From assembly GCF_042427745.1 (NCBI RefSeq), contig NZ_JBHMFA010000001.1: DNA of 64,000 nucleotides; one strand, 5' to 3'. The translations under genes and the position numbers were made by a program. The notes under the pieces are model-generated. The model had not been told where the DNA came from, ran no database searches, and saw nothing but the letters and a program-made list of their open reading frames with translations. Every line of letters begins with the position of its first letter. Positions within the stretch are counted from its first letter, which is position 1. This document shows, piece by piece, positions 55,069 through 64,000 of the stretch. The stretch is from Algibacter miyuki. GTDB lineage: Bacteria; Bacteroidota; Bacteroidia; Flavobacteriales; Flavobacteriaceae.

Positions 55069-56865
55069 TTAGTCGTTAAGCTTTAAAACAGCCATAAACG
55101 CTTGCTGAGGTATTTCTACGTTACCTACTTGACGCATACGTTTCTTACCTTTTTTCTGCTTTTCTAATAATTTTCTTTTACGAGAAATATCACCACCATA
55201 ACATTTTGCTGTTACATCTTTACGAAGTGCTTTAATGGTTTCTCTCGAAATAATTTTAGCACCAACAGCAGCCTGAATTGGAATATCAAATTGTTGACGT
55301 GGAATAAGTTCTTTTAACTTCTCACACATTTTTTTACCAATATTTTGAGCGTTATCTGCATGAATTAAAGCTGAAAGCGCATCAACAGGAAGTGCATTTA
55401 ATAAAATATCTAAACGTACTAATTTAGATGTTTTCATACCTATTGGATGGTAATCAAAAGAGGCATAACCTTTAGAAACCGTTTTTAAACGATCGTAAAA
55501 ATCGAAAACAATTTCTGCTAAAGGCATTTCAAAAGTAAGTTCAACACGTTCTGGCGTTAAATAAGTTTGATTGATTACAATACCTCGTTTTTCAATACAA
55601 AGCGACATCACGTTACCAACAAAGTCAGATTTTGTAATAATAGTAGCTTTAATATAGGGTTCTTCAACACGGTTAACGGTAGAAGGATCGGGTAAATCCG
55701 ATGGGTTGTTTACAATAAAGGCATCCTCAGGGTTTTTGTTTGTAAACGCGTGGTACGATACATTGGGAACAGTGGTAATAACCGTCATATCAAACTCACG
55801 TTCTAAACGTTCTTGGATAATTTCCATGTGTAGCATTCCTAAAAATCCGCAACGGAAACCAAAACCTAGTGCGGCAGAGCTTTCTGGAGCAAATACCAAA
55901 GAGGCATCGTTTAATTGAAGCTTTTCCATAGAGTTTCTAAGTTCTTCGTAATCTTCTGTGTCTACAGGGTAAATACCTGCAAATACCATTGGTTTTACGT
56001 CTTCAAAACCTTCAACAATATTGGTAGTTGGGTTAGCAAAATCGGTAATAGTATCTCCAACTTTAACTTCTTTAGCGGTTTTAATACCAGTAATTAAGTA
56101 TCCAACATCGCCCGTTTTTACACTTTGTTTGGCAACTTGGGTTAGTTTTAAAGTTCCTACTTCGTCTGCATAATATTCTTTATCTGTAGCAACGAATTTA
56201 ATTTTTTGTCCTTTTTTTATTTCACCATTAAAAACTCTAAAATAGGTTTCAATACCTCTAAAAGTATTGTAAACCGAGTCGAAAATTAAGGCTTGTAATG
56301 GCGCGTCTGGATCCCCTTTAGGTGCAGGAACACGATCGATAATGGCTTTTAGTATATTCTCTACTCCAAAACCTGTTTTTCCACTAGCGTGAATAACTTC
56401 TTCTGGGTCGCAGCCTAATAAATCTACAATATCATCGGTAACTTCTTCTGGGTTTGCACTTGGTAAATCTACCTTGTTTAACACTGGAATAATTTCTAAA
56501 TCATTCTCTAAAGCCAAGTATAAGTTAGAAATGGTTTGCGCTTGGATGCTTTGTGCGGCATCAACAATAAGCAAAGCACCTTCACATGCTGCAATAGATC
56601 GAGACACTTCATAAGAGAAATCCACGTGACCGGGAGTGTCTATTAAATTTAATACATATTTTTCCCCATCTAACTCATAGTCCATTTGGATGGCATGCGA
56701 TTTTATGGTAATACCACGTTCGCGCTCCAAATCCATACTATCAAGTAGTTGTGCTTGTTGTTCTCTGGCCGTTACCGAGCCTGTAAAGTCTAACAAACGG
56801 TCGGCAAGTGTGCTTTTTCCGTGATCGATGTGTGCAATAATGCAGAAGTTTCTAATGTTTTTCAT
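55069..56865 (-). CDS. lepA: Elongation factor 4
   Basis: The 598-residue GTPase acts on ribosomes, promoting back-translocation and initiation. The G motifs are visible: IAHIDHGKSTLADRL (G1, about 9-23), RGITI (G2), DTPGHVDF (G3), and NKVDLP (G4). The C-terminal LepA-specific part ends GNVEIPQQAFMAVLKL. The length matches the family. A TATCTTTG box on the minus strand (56894-56901) lies about 28 bases before the ATG. A strong terminator follows. Confidence 0.97.
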   Translation of the reverse strand: MKNIRNFCIIAHIDHGKSTLADRLLDFTGSVTAREQQAQLLDSMDLERERGITIKSHAIQMDYELDGEKYVLNLIDTPGHVDFSYEVSRSIAACEGALLIVDAAQSIQAQTISNLYLALENDLEIIPVLNKVDLPSANPEEVTDDIVDLLGCDPEEVIHASGKTGFGVENILKAIIDRVPAPKGDPDAPLQALIFDSVYNTFRGIETYFRVFNGEIKKGQKIKFVATDKEYYADEVGTLKLTQVAKQSVKTGDVGYLITGIKTAKEVKVGDTITDFANPTTNIVEGFEDVKPMVFAGIYPVDTEDYEELRNSMEKLQLNDASLVFAPESSAALGFGFRCGFLGMLHMEIIQERLEREFDMTVITTVPNVSYHAFTNKNPEDAFIVNNPSDLPDPSTVNRVEEPYIKATIITKSDFVGNVMSLCIEKRGIVINQTYLTPERVELTFEMPLAEIVFDFYDRLKTVSKGYASFDYHPIGMKTSKLVRLDILLNALPVDALSALIHADNAQNIGKKMCEKLKELIPRQQFDIPIQAAVGAKIISRETIKALRKDVTAKCYGGDISRKRKLLEKQKKGKKRMRQVGNVEIPQQAFMAVLKLND

Positions 56866-56934
56866 ATAAGGAATCTCTTCTAAAAAAGATTTGCAAAGAT
56901 AGTTTAATTATTTAGCTAATAATAATGAGAACTC

Positions 56935-57765
56935 TTATTCATCTTCAATTTTTTTATGCGTTTTTAACCATTCTTCTCCTTTTTTGTCTAAGAAGAAATC
57001 CATCCACACATAATACATCACATCGTCCTCTTCTACGGTTACCGAATGGCTAGAGCCTAAAGGGATGTGAAGTAGCGCGTATTCTGGTAAAGCAACCTGG
57101 TCTTCATCGGCATAAACAATGGTATTATTTTCCGATAAGCTTAAAAATAATTGTTCTAACATGGGATGTTCGTGCGGGTCTACTTTGTCTGGGCCTTTAG
57201 TTTGCACGGTTCCCATAGCAATTCTTGGGATAATTTTGTTCGGCATAATGGTACGACTTACTGTATTCGGACTTTTTATAGGCTCGGTGTAAGGTTCGCA
57301 ATCGGTGAATTTTGCATAATATACATTCTGTGTGTTTTCCGCAGGGAATTCTTTTAAATCTAATAGATCCTGGTCTGTTAATTTACTTGATATTTTCAAG
57401 TAATGTAACGTATCATTTTCCGTAGTTTTTACCTTAATAGTGCTAATAGCGTTAGGTAATAAAATGGTTTCCGGTACAATATCATAATTTTTATCGCCGG
57501 CTGTTACCTGGCCTTCGCCTTTAAAAAACAAGTAAATAGTTTTAAAACCGTCTTTTGTTTCGTCTAAAATGGCATTGCTGCTTGTTAAAGCTATCTGTTC
57601 TACAAAAATGCCTTTTATTTCATTTTCTAGAATTGGTTTAGTGTATTGTTGAACATTTTCAGGTAAATCTGTTTTCAGACTTTCCACAGGTATATTTTGT
57701 GCGTTTACTGTTGTAAATGATAAAAGTACAAGCGCAAAATATAATATGAATGATTGTTTTTTCAT
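56935..57765 (-). CDS. Secreted cupin-fold protein
   Basis: The 276-residue protein has a signal peptide (about 1-22) and two beta-barrel halves. The second has the cupin metal site DPHEHPMLEQLFL (about 200) and GSSHSVTVEEDD (about 240) with the usual His/Glu/His ligands; the first half (about 60-130) looks degenerate. A periplasmic cupin could be an enzyme or a binding protein; the ligand is unknown. It precedes lepA on the same strand, 69 bases apart, with the lepA promoter in the gap, so it is probably separate. Confidence 0.75.
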   Translation of the reverse strand: MKKQSFILYFALVLLSFTTVNAQNIPVESLKTDLPENVQQYTKPILENEIKGIFVEQIALTSSNAILDETKDGFKTIYLFFKGEGQVTAGDKNYDIVPETILLPNAISTIKVKTTENDTLHYLKISSKLTDQDLLDLKEFPAENTQNVYYAKFTDCEPYTEPIKSPNTVSRTIMPNKIIPRIAMGTVQTKGPDKVDPHEHPMLEQLFLSLSENNTIVYADEDQVALPEYALLHIPLGSSHSVTVEEDDVMYYVWMDFFLDKKGEEWLKTHKKIEDE

Positions 57766-58008
57766 GTTTATCTATGTTTCGTTTAGTATTCGGTTAAAAT
57801 ACAATTATTATTTTAATTTGAAATAGGAGCGGAAACCTTTAGTTTTTATAGGTTTTACGACGTATTTACGAATGTGTTAAATTTTTTATTCTGAAGAAAT
57901 AACGTTTTATAAAATATTGAAAATGAATGAAAACTCAGGGTGTTTTTCCTTTTGAAAAGGAAGATTTACTTCGGAATACTTCCGTTTTAAGATGTTTTAA
58001 ACACCGTA

Positions 58009-59277
58009 TTAATCAGCTTTTTCGTGAGCCTCTAAATCGGCTGTTAAATCTAATTTCCGGAATGAAGGTGAAACTAATCCTGTAGCAACAACAGTAAGTA
58101 GCGTCATGGTACCACCAAAAACAACAGCGGTTACGGCTCCGAAAAACTTAGCGGTAATTCCACTTTCAAAAGCGCCTAATTCATTTGAAGACCCTACAAA
58201 CATTGAGTTTACCGATGATACACGTCCACGCATATGGTCGGGTGTTTTTATTTGAAGAATGGTTTGCCTTATCACCATAGATACACCATCGGTCATACCG
58301 CTGAAAAATAAAGCCATAACGGAAACCCAAAAAATAGAAGATAACCCAAACACAATAATGCAAACTCCAAAACCAAAAATAGCCGCTAGTAGTTTTAAAC
58401 CGGCATTTTTACTTATCGGAATATAAGCCGTAACCAACATGGTTAGAAACGCACCAACAGCTGGTGCAGCACGCAAAACACCAAAACCTTCGCTACCTAC
58501 TTTTAAAATATCTTGAGCAAAAACAGGAAGCAATGCAATGGCGCCGCCAAAAAGTACAGCAACCATATCTAAAGTCATAGCGCCTAAAATGGCTTTGGTT
58601 TTAAATACAAAATTGACACCTTCTTTTAAACTTTGAATAACGGGCTCTCCAATTTTCGGATTTAAGATAGGTTTACGTTTTATGTTTAATAGAATAAAAA
58701 AGGATAAAAGTACGAGTCCGAAAATAATGCATAACGACCAATGTACACCAATCCAACCGATGGAGAAGCCTCCAAAAGCAGGCCCTAAAACACCTGCCAT
58801 TTGCCATGTAGAGCTGTTCCAAGTGGCGGCATTTGGATATATTTTTTTAGGAACAATTAATGCAACTAAGGAAAAAATGGTTGGTCCAAAAAAGGATCGT
58901 AAAAAACCTCCAAAAAAGACGAGAGCGTAAATGGAATATAAAATGGTTGTAGTGCTCCAATTGCCCACAACTTTATCCCATGTGAGTAAGAATAAACCAA
59001 AACTAATGAGTGAAAATGCGGCAATACATAGCGCTAAAAGGTTTCTTTTTTCTTTTTGATCTACAATATGCCCTGCAAAAAGTGCCATGGTAAAAGCTGG
59101 TATAATTTCCATTAAGCCAATAATACCAAGTGAAAGCGGATCTTTAGTAATGCTGTATACTTGCCACTCTATAACGATAAATTGCATAGACCAGCCAAAA
59201 ACAAGTACAAAACGCACTAATAGAAATATGTTGAATTCTTTAATCCGCAGAGCGGCGTAAGGATCGGTTTTTGCCAT
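58009..59277 (-). CDS. MFS transporter (EntS-like)
   Basis: The 422-residue protein has about 12 membrane segments. It resembles the EntS-type subfamily of the major facilitator superfamily: LVLFGWSMQFIVIEWQVYSI near the start, AGHIVDQKEKRNLLAL (the loop 2/3 motif, about 70) and SGMTDGVSMVIRQTILQIKTP around residue 330. It probably exports a small molecule. It is transcribed after recJ, separated by a terminator. Confidence 0.85.
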   Translation of the reverse strand: MAKTDPYAALRIKEFNIFLLVRFVLVFGWSMQFIVIEWQVYSITKDPLSLGIIGLMEIIPAFTMALFAGHIVDQKEKRNLLALCIAAFSLISFGLFLLTWDKVVGNWSTTTILYSIYALVFFGGFLRSFFGPTIFSLVALIVPKKIYPNAATWNSSTWQMAGVLGPAFGGFSIGWIGVHWSLCIIFGLVLLSFFILLNIKRKPILNPKIGEPVIQSLKEGVNFVFKTKAILGAMTLDMVAVLFGGAIALLPVFAQDILKVGSEGFGVLRAAPAVGAFLTMLVTAYIPISKNAGLKLLAAIFGFGVCIIVFGLSSIFWVSVMALFFSGMTDGVSMVIRQTILQIKTPDHMRGRVSSVNSMFVGSSNELGAFESGITAKFFGAVTAVVFGGTMTLLTVVATGLVSPSFRKLDLTADLEAHEKAD

Positions 59278-59330
59278 GGTTATTATCTTGTTGAAAACTT
59301 GATTTTTGTTTTCAAATAAAGTTCAAACTT

Positions 59331-59366
59331 AAAAAAGTATAACTAATAAATTAATTATACTTTTTT
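59331..59366 (-). terminator. Terminator of recJ
   Basis: AAAAAAGTATAA pairs with TTATACTTTTTT across a 12-base loop, about 24 bases past the recJ stop. The A/T runs on both sides mean it can act in both directions. Confidence 0.8.
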
Positions 59367-59389
59367 AATGTTTTCCGAAAAGGCCTTTT

Positions 59390-61084
59390 TTAAGACTTAA
59401 TATCGCGTAATTTCATTTGTAAACTCACATTGCCTTGCCATTCATTTTCATCTATAGAATAAACGGCTTTAAATGGTTTTCCTTCGGAAATAATATCAAA
59501 TTTATCGCCCATACTAAAACCTATTCCAACCAGTTGTTCTGGAGCATCAGGATGTTTTGCTGTGAGTCTTAAATGTGTTTTATCGCCTCCAACACGTTTT
59601 CCGTAGCCGGTATCAACGAGGTTTTCGGTTAAAAATACGGGAGTCATATTATTAGGGCCGTAAGGCGCAAACTGTTTTAAAATTCTATTAAACTTAGAGT
59701 CTATCGTGCTTAATTCAATTTTGGCGTCAATTTTAATTTCTGGCGTTAATAAATCGCGATCTATGGTTTTAGACACTTCATCTTCAAAAGCTTTTTTAAA
59801 GGCTTCGTAATTTTCTTCTTTTAATGTTAATCCGGCAGCATATTTATGTCCTCCAAATTGTTCTATATGTTCGGAACAAGCTTCCAGGGCATTATAAACA
59901 TCAAACCCTTTAACCGAGCGTGCTGAAGCCGCTAAAAATTCGCCACTTTTAGTAAAAACTAGAGTGGGTCTATAATAGGTTTCTGTTAAGCGAGACGCTA
60001 CAATACCGATTACACCTTTGTGCCAAGTTTCATGATAAACTACGGTGGTTAAACGGTCTTGTTCTTTGTGTTCTATAATTTGCTTAAGTGCTTCTTCTGT
60101 TATTTTTTTGTCGGTTTCGCGTCTTTCCAGATTGTAATCGTTAATTTCTTCAGCATATTTTGTGGCTAAAGTTTCATCTTCTTCCGTTAATAAAGTAACG
60201 GCGTAATTACCATGTTTCATTCGGCCAGCAGCATTTATTCGTGGTGCGACTACAAAAACAACATCGGTAATGGTGAGCTCTGTTTTTTCAACTTGAGTTA
60301 AAATAGCTTTAATTCCAGGCCGCGGATTGGTGTTTATCACCTGCAGACCAAAATAGGCTAAAACGCGATTTTCTCCATCGATGGGCACAATATCGGCGCC
60401 AATGGCAGTAGCCACTAAATCTAAATATTCGGTTAAATCTGCGGCTGTTTTGCCTTCTTTTGAAGCTAAAGCTTCTATCAGTTTAAAACCTACACCGCAA
60501 CCGCAGAGCTCTTTATATGGATACTCGCAGTCCTCTCTTTTAGGGTCTAAAACTGCTGAAGCCTCAGGTATTTGATCGCCCGGTCTGTGGTGATCGCAAA
60601 TAATAAAATCGATGCCTAAACTTTTAGCATGGGCTACTTTTTCAACCGATTTAATACCGCAATCTAATGCAATGATTAGGGTGAAATTGTTTTCTAAAGC
60701 AAAATTGATGCCTTTATAAGATACACCATAACCTTCGTCGTAGCGGTTTGGAATATAGGTGTAAACTAAATTGTGTACCGATTTTAAGTACGTAGACATG
60801 AGGGCTACTGAGGTGGTTCCGTCAACATCATAATCGCCATAAACTAAAATGTTTTCGTTGTTTGCAATCGCTTTTTCAATACGTGCAACGGCTTTGTCCA
60901 TGTCTTTCATTAAGAAAGGATCGTGCAATTCTTTTAAGCTAGGTCTGAAAAATTTTTTAGCATCTTCAAAAGTTTCTACACCGCGTTGTAATAATAACGT
61001 TGCTATTGTGGCATCAACTTGAAGTGCTTCTTGTAAGGCTTCTATTTTTTTAGTTTCGGGTTCTGTTTTTAGTGTCCAACGCAT
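59390..61084 (-). CDS. recJ: Single-stranded-DNA-specific exonuclease RecJ
   Basis: The 564-residue nuclease degrades single-stranded DNA 5' to 3' in recombination and mismatch repair. The DHH family motifs are present: VYGDYDVDGTTSVAL (motif I, about 80), ALDCGIKSVE, FIICDHHRPGD (motif III, DHH at about 165), and FVVAPRINAAGRMKHGNYAV. The DHHA1 and OB-fold regions follow (about 350-560, GGHKYAAGL). The length matches the family. It is 63 bases from the OsmC gene upstream and ends in its own terminator. Confidence 0.95.
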   Translation of the reverse strand: MRWTLKTEPETKKIEALQEALQVDATIATLLLQRGVETFEDAKKFFRPSLKELHDPFLMKDMDKAVARIEKAIANNENILVYGDYDVDGTTSVALMSTYLKSVHNLVYTYIPNRYDEGYGVSYKGINFALENNFTLIIALDCGIKSVEKVAHAKSLGIDFIICDHHRPGDQIPEASAVLDPKREDCEYPYKELCGCGVGFKLIEALASKEGKTAADLTEYLDLVATAIGADIVPIDGENRVLAYFGLQVINTNPRPGIKAILTQVEKTELTITDVVFVVAPRINAAGRMKHGNYAVTLLTEEDETLATKYAEEINDYNLERRETDKKITEEALKQIIEHKEQDRLTTVVYHETWHKGVIGIVASRLTETYYRPTLVFTKSGEFLAASARSVKGFDVYNALEACSEHIEQFGGHKYAAGLTLKEENYEAFKKAFEDEVSKTIDRDLLTPEIKIDAKIELSTIDSKFNRILKQFAPYGPNNMTPVFLTENLVDTGYGKRVGGDKTHLRLTAKHPDAPEQLVGIGFSMGDKFDIISEGKPFKAVYSIDENEWQGNVSLQMKLRDIKS

Positions 61085-61147
61085 AGTTCTTAGGGAGTCA
61101 GAATTAAATGTATAACATTTAAAGTTAGGAGGTTAAAAATCAGTAAG

Positions 61148-61570
61148 TTATTTTTTATGAAACAGGGTTTCAACTTTCATTTCGGCAAACTGACGAAACA
61201 TTTCCATAACGCCACAATATTTTTCAATCGATAAATCGACTGTTTTTTGAAGCTTTTTTTCATTTAAATCGCTACCATAAAAATGAAATTGCATGGTTAC
61301 TTTATCGTAATATTTTGGATGTTCTTCGGTAAGATTAGCTTCGATTTCTATTTTAAAAGTGTCTACCTCAAGTTTCATTTTCTTAATTAACGAGGCTACA
61401 TCAAGCCCAGAACAACCTGCTAAACCAGATAGCATTAATGCTTTTGGACGGTAACCTTCTCCTTTGCCGCCGTTTTCTTCGCCGGCATCTATAAATAAGT
61501 TGTGTCCAGATGGGTTTGTGCTTTCAAACTTCATTTCGCCCAACCAGGTTGTAGTGATAAGATTTTTCAT
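61148..61570 (-). CDS. OsmC family peroxide-reducing protein
   Basis: The 140-residue protein matches the OsmC/Ohr fold. The two reactive Cys are visible in LSGLAGCSGLDVAS (about 54) and KYCGVMEMF (about 123). It reduces organic hydroperoxides, probably using a lipoyl or thiol partner; its exact branch (OsmC-like, YhfA) is not decided. It lies upstream of recJ on the same strand. Confidence 0.85.
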   Translation of the reverse strand: MKNLITTTWLGEMKFESTNPSGHNLFIDAGEENGGKGEGYRPKALMLSGLAGCSGLDVASLIKKMKLEVDTFKIEIEANLTEEHPKYYDKVTMQFHFYGSDLNEKKLQKTVDLSIEKYCGVMEMFRQFAEMKVETLFHKK

Positions 61571-61667
61571 TATTCTGAATTATTTTCTTCAAAAATACTA
61601 TAAATAAACCTATTTGGAATATTAATATGAATTAATGAATTTTTACTCGATGGAAATAAAAAGGATG

Positions 61668-61696
61668 TTGATAGCTTATTCCGTAAGGTATTTTTG
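61668..61696 (+). promoter_or_regulatory. Bacteroidota-type promoter of the second susC gene
   Basis: TTG at 61668-61670 is followed after 18 bases by TATTTTTG at 61689-61696, matching TAnnTTTG. The ATG is 36 bases downstream. Spacing is identical to that of the tRNA-Cys promoter. Confidence 0.7.
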
Positions 61697-61732
61697 TTAA
61701 ATTTATCATAATTAATCAAAACCAATTTTAAT

Positions 61733-64000
61733 ATGAGAAAAAAAACAACTCTAAACTTTCTTTTTTTCTTCGCAACTACTTTTTCATTATTATTTGCACA
61801 AAATTATAATGTAAATGGTGTGGTAACTGATGCTTCTGGCATGCCGTTACCGGGTGTGAACATAAAAATTAAAGGGACAAATTCGGGTGCGTCAACAGAT
61901 TTTGACGGTATCTACAGTTTAAAGGCAGCAAAAGGTGATATTTTAATATTCTCGTTTGTGGGTTTTAAAACAACAGAAGCTACAGTGGTTAGTTCGAAAT
62001 TAGATGTATCTCTATTAGAAGATGCGGGTAAATTAGACGAAGTGGTTATTACGGCTTTTGGTATAGCACAAAAAGAAAAATCTTTAGGATATTCCGTAAC
62101 TCAAGTGAAAACGGAAGATCTTAATTTAACGGGGCAAAATGATGCGATGACGGCTTTACAAGGTCGTGTAGCAGGTTTACAAATTTCTCAAACTTCAGGA
62201 ACGCCTGGTGGTGGTGTGGATATTTTAATTAGAGGGATGTCTTCTATGAATCCAAGTCAGAACAATCAACCGTTAATTGTTATCGATGGAGTTTCCATAA
62301 ATAATGATACATTTTCTGGTAATATCTTGCCAACATCGGGAACTAATTCTGCGGGCTCTGATTCGCAATTTTCATTTTCAAATAGAGCGAGTGATATAAA
62401 CCCAGAAGATATAGAAAGCTATAATGTACTAAAAGGGGCAGCAGCAACAGCGCTTTATGGTGTTAGAGCGGCAAGTGGTGCTATTATAATTACAACAAAA
62501 AAAGGGAAATTAGGAAAACCTAAAGTGGGGTTTTCTGCAAGTACAACGTTTAATACGGTTGCAACAACGCCAGGTATTCAGTCTACTTTTAGAGAAGGAC
62601 GATATGGAGCGCCTTACAGAACGTACACGCCAGAAACAGATACAGGATTTACGGTTACAGGTGTTGGTAATTATAACGGACCAATGTCTTGGGGTGTTAG
62701 GTATACAGATGATTCTTATACGCATACCGACGGTACTGTTATTGATTTAAGTAACGACCGTTTTTACAATCCGTACGAATTGTTTAATACAGGAGTTTCG
62801 CATACCGAAAATTTTAATATTTCTGGTGCTGATGAGAAGTTTGATTACTATATGTCTATAGGAAATACGTCTTCGGATGGAACCTTACCTAATTCTGAAT
62901 TTGCTAGAATTTCATCACGATTTAAAGCTGGGTATCAAGTTACCGACAACTTCAAAATTGGAGCAACCGTAAATTATTCAAACTCTAGTTCTACTAAAGC
63001 AACTGGTGGTGATAAATCGGTGATGAGTGCTTTAGGATGGTGGTCGCCTTCATTTCCTATTAACGATTATTTAAATCCAGACGGATCGCATCGCGCATTG
63101 TTTCCTGGTTTTATTGATAACCCGAGATATAACGCTTATATAAGCGCATTAACAGAGGATACCGATCGATGGGTTGGTAGTGTGAACCTAAACTGGAATC
63201 CGAAAGAATGGATAAATGTTAACTATACTGGGCAAATTGATAATTTTACAACATTGATAAATAGATTTGTTCCTGCCGATTTAGATGGAGGTTCTGGAGT
63301 AAACGGTTATATTGTTGATCAAAATTATATTTTTAAAGGTTTAGAATCTAATTTATTAGTAACACTTAGTCATGATTTTTCTGAAAAAGTAAGTAGTTCA
63401 CTCTTATTAGGGCATTCTGTTTTAGATAATAAAAGAACAAGTTACAGAATGTATGGGCAAAGCTTAAATTTACCATATTTTAACCATATTAGTAATACTC
63501 AGGAAAACCAATCGATATCTAATTTTGTAACTCAAAAGCGACTTGTTGGGTTTTTTGGAGAACTTAAATTAAGTTATGATGATAAACTCTTTTTATCTGT
63601 AACAGGTCGTAATGATAATGATTCATCCTTACCAGCAGACAATAACTCTTACTTTTATCCATCGGCGAGTTTAGCTTATGATATGAAAGATGTTTTTGGA
63701 GATAGTAACGTGGTGTCTTTTGGTAAATTAAGAGCGTCTTACGCCGAGGTTGGTAATGGAACCACTTTTGGACAAGTTGGATTTTTTAATTATCCTGATC
63801 CTAATTTCCCTTGGGCAGGAACAGGTGGTTATGTGGCTGACAGATATGTTGGCGCGCCAGATTTAAAACCTGAACGCACCAAAGGTTACGAGTTAGGTTT
63901 AGATTTCCGTTTTCTTAAAAATCGTATTAGGTTAGATTATGCATATTACAACTCGAAAGTATATGATGCTATTTTTCCTGTAGGAACGGCGCCATCAACT
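61733..64000 (+). CDS. SusC/RagA family TonB-linked outer-membrane transporter, 3' end outside window
   Basis: About 756 codons are visible. The protein has a signal peptide (ending SLLFAQ, about residue 22), a carboxypeptidase-regulatory-like domain with GASTDFDGIYSL (about 53-64), a TonB-plug (about 105-230: LQGRVAGLQI, VIDGVSI, GVRAASGAIIITTKKG) and the start of the barrel. It takes up nutrients with a SusD partner, expected beyond the right edge. It is unrelated by operon to the first SusC (36.9 kb), and the two differ in the plug and barrel. A clear promoter precedes it. Confidence 0.92.
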   Translation, partial: MRKKTTLNFLFFFATTFSLLFAQNYNVNGVVTDASGMPLPGVNIKIKGTNSGASTDFDGIYSLKAAKGDILIFSFVGFKTTEATVVSSKLDVSLLEDAGKLDEVVITAFGIAQKEKSLGYSVTQVKTEDLNLTGQNDAMTALQGRVAGLQISQTSGTPGGGVDILIRGMSSMNPSQNNQPLIVIDGVSINNDTFSGNILPTSGTNSAGSDSQFSFSNRASDINPEDIESYNVLKGAAATALYGVRAASGAIIITTKKGKLGKPKVGFSASTTFNTVATTPGIQSTFREGRYGAPYRTYTPETDTGFTVTGVGNYNGPMSWGVRYTDDSYTHTDGTVIDLSNDRFYNPYELFNTGVSHTENFNISGADEKFDYYMSIGNTSSDGTLPNSEFARISSRFKAGYQVTDNFKIGATVNYSNSSSTKATGGDKSVMSALGWWSPSFPINDYLNPDGSHRALFPGFIDNPRYNAYISALTEDTDRWVGSVNLNWNPKEWINVNYTGQIDNFTTLINRFVPADLDGGSGVNGYIVDQNYIFKGLESNLLVTLSHDFSEKVSSSLLLGHSVLDNKRTSYRMYGQSLNLPYFNHISNTQENQSISNFVTQKRLVGFFGELKLSYDDKLFLSVTGRNDNDSSLPADNNSYFYPSASLAYDMKDVFGDSNVVSFGKLRASYAEVGNGTTFGQVGFFNYPDPNFPWAGTGGYVADRYVGAPDLKPERTKGYELGLDFRFLKNRIRLDYAYYNSKVYDAIFPVGTAPST

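Noticed and set aside
62510..62725. Minus-strand frame inside the second susC
   Set aside because: It is antisense to a clear SusC plug/barrel sequence, and its Cys/Arg-rich composition is a shadow effect.

Overview
The window looks like a chromosomal segment of a flavobacterium (Bacteroidota, family Flavobacteriaceae). It is AT-rich. It carries SusC/SusD-type nutrient receptors, a cell-surface protein with a type IX secretion (T9SS) type B sorting tail, a GIN-domain adhesin-like protein, lipoproteins with short LxxC signals, and promoters matching the Bacteroidota form (TTG, about 18 nt, TAnnTTTG). Shine-Dalgarno-like sites are essentially absent. I see no phage, transposase, integrase or CRISPR array.

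Layout. 1-6.2 kb: housekeeping genes (FemAB/GNAT-like fragment, DUF1761, TPM protein, glnS, Zn-ribbon protein with folB, tRNA-Cys, LysE-type exporter). 6.2-12 kb: four tandem, nearly identical genes for small secreted PepSY-like proteins behind a sigma-54-type promoter, followed by an NtrC-type sigma-54 activator and a hybrid sensor kinase encoded tail to tail with it. 12-14.1 kb: GIN-domain protein, YbjQ protein, a 37-residue protein with 14 cysteines (metallothionein-like) and directly after it a SigZ-like sigma factor with a cysteine-rich tail. 14.3-19.5 kb: a structured intergenic element, rnr, a 1.1-kb AT-rich gap with a DnaA-box match and a cluster of ATTAACAA octamers (possible replication origin or regulatory region), then rpiB, a cation efflux gene and an ElaA-type acetyltransferase. 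19.5-33 kb, almost all minus strand: T9SS LRR protein with an OmpA protein, CtpA-type protease, rnpA, two unknown genes, M1 and S8 peptidases, an MBL hydrolase, and SulP transporter with universal stress protein; a CPA1 antiporter is divergent. 35.7-42.8 kb: M14 carboxypeptidase, SusC, SusD and an unknown lipoprotein, probably a peptide-uptake locus. 43.2-54 kb: a GH31 glucosidase and a five-gene operon (GlgM-like, GlgC, GlgE, maltokinase, GlgB) that reads as a GlgE-type alpha-glucan pathway. 55-61.6 kb: lepA, secreted cupin, MFS transporter, recJ, OsmC protein. A second SusC receptor runs off the right edge.

How parts may work together. GlgC makes ADP-glucose, the GlgM-like enzyme can make maltose 1-phosphate from it, maltokinase offers a second route to maltose 1-phosphate, GlgE polymerises it, GlgB branches the product and GH31 trims alpha-glucosides. 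The kinase and sigma-54 activator probably sense an envelope or nutrient signal and may switch on the four secreted proteins. The sigma factor and the cysteine-rich peptide may form a metal or redox response unit. These links are inferred from gene order and motifs, not tested.
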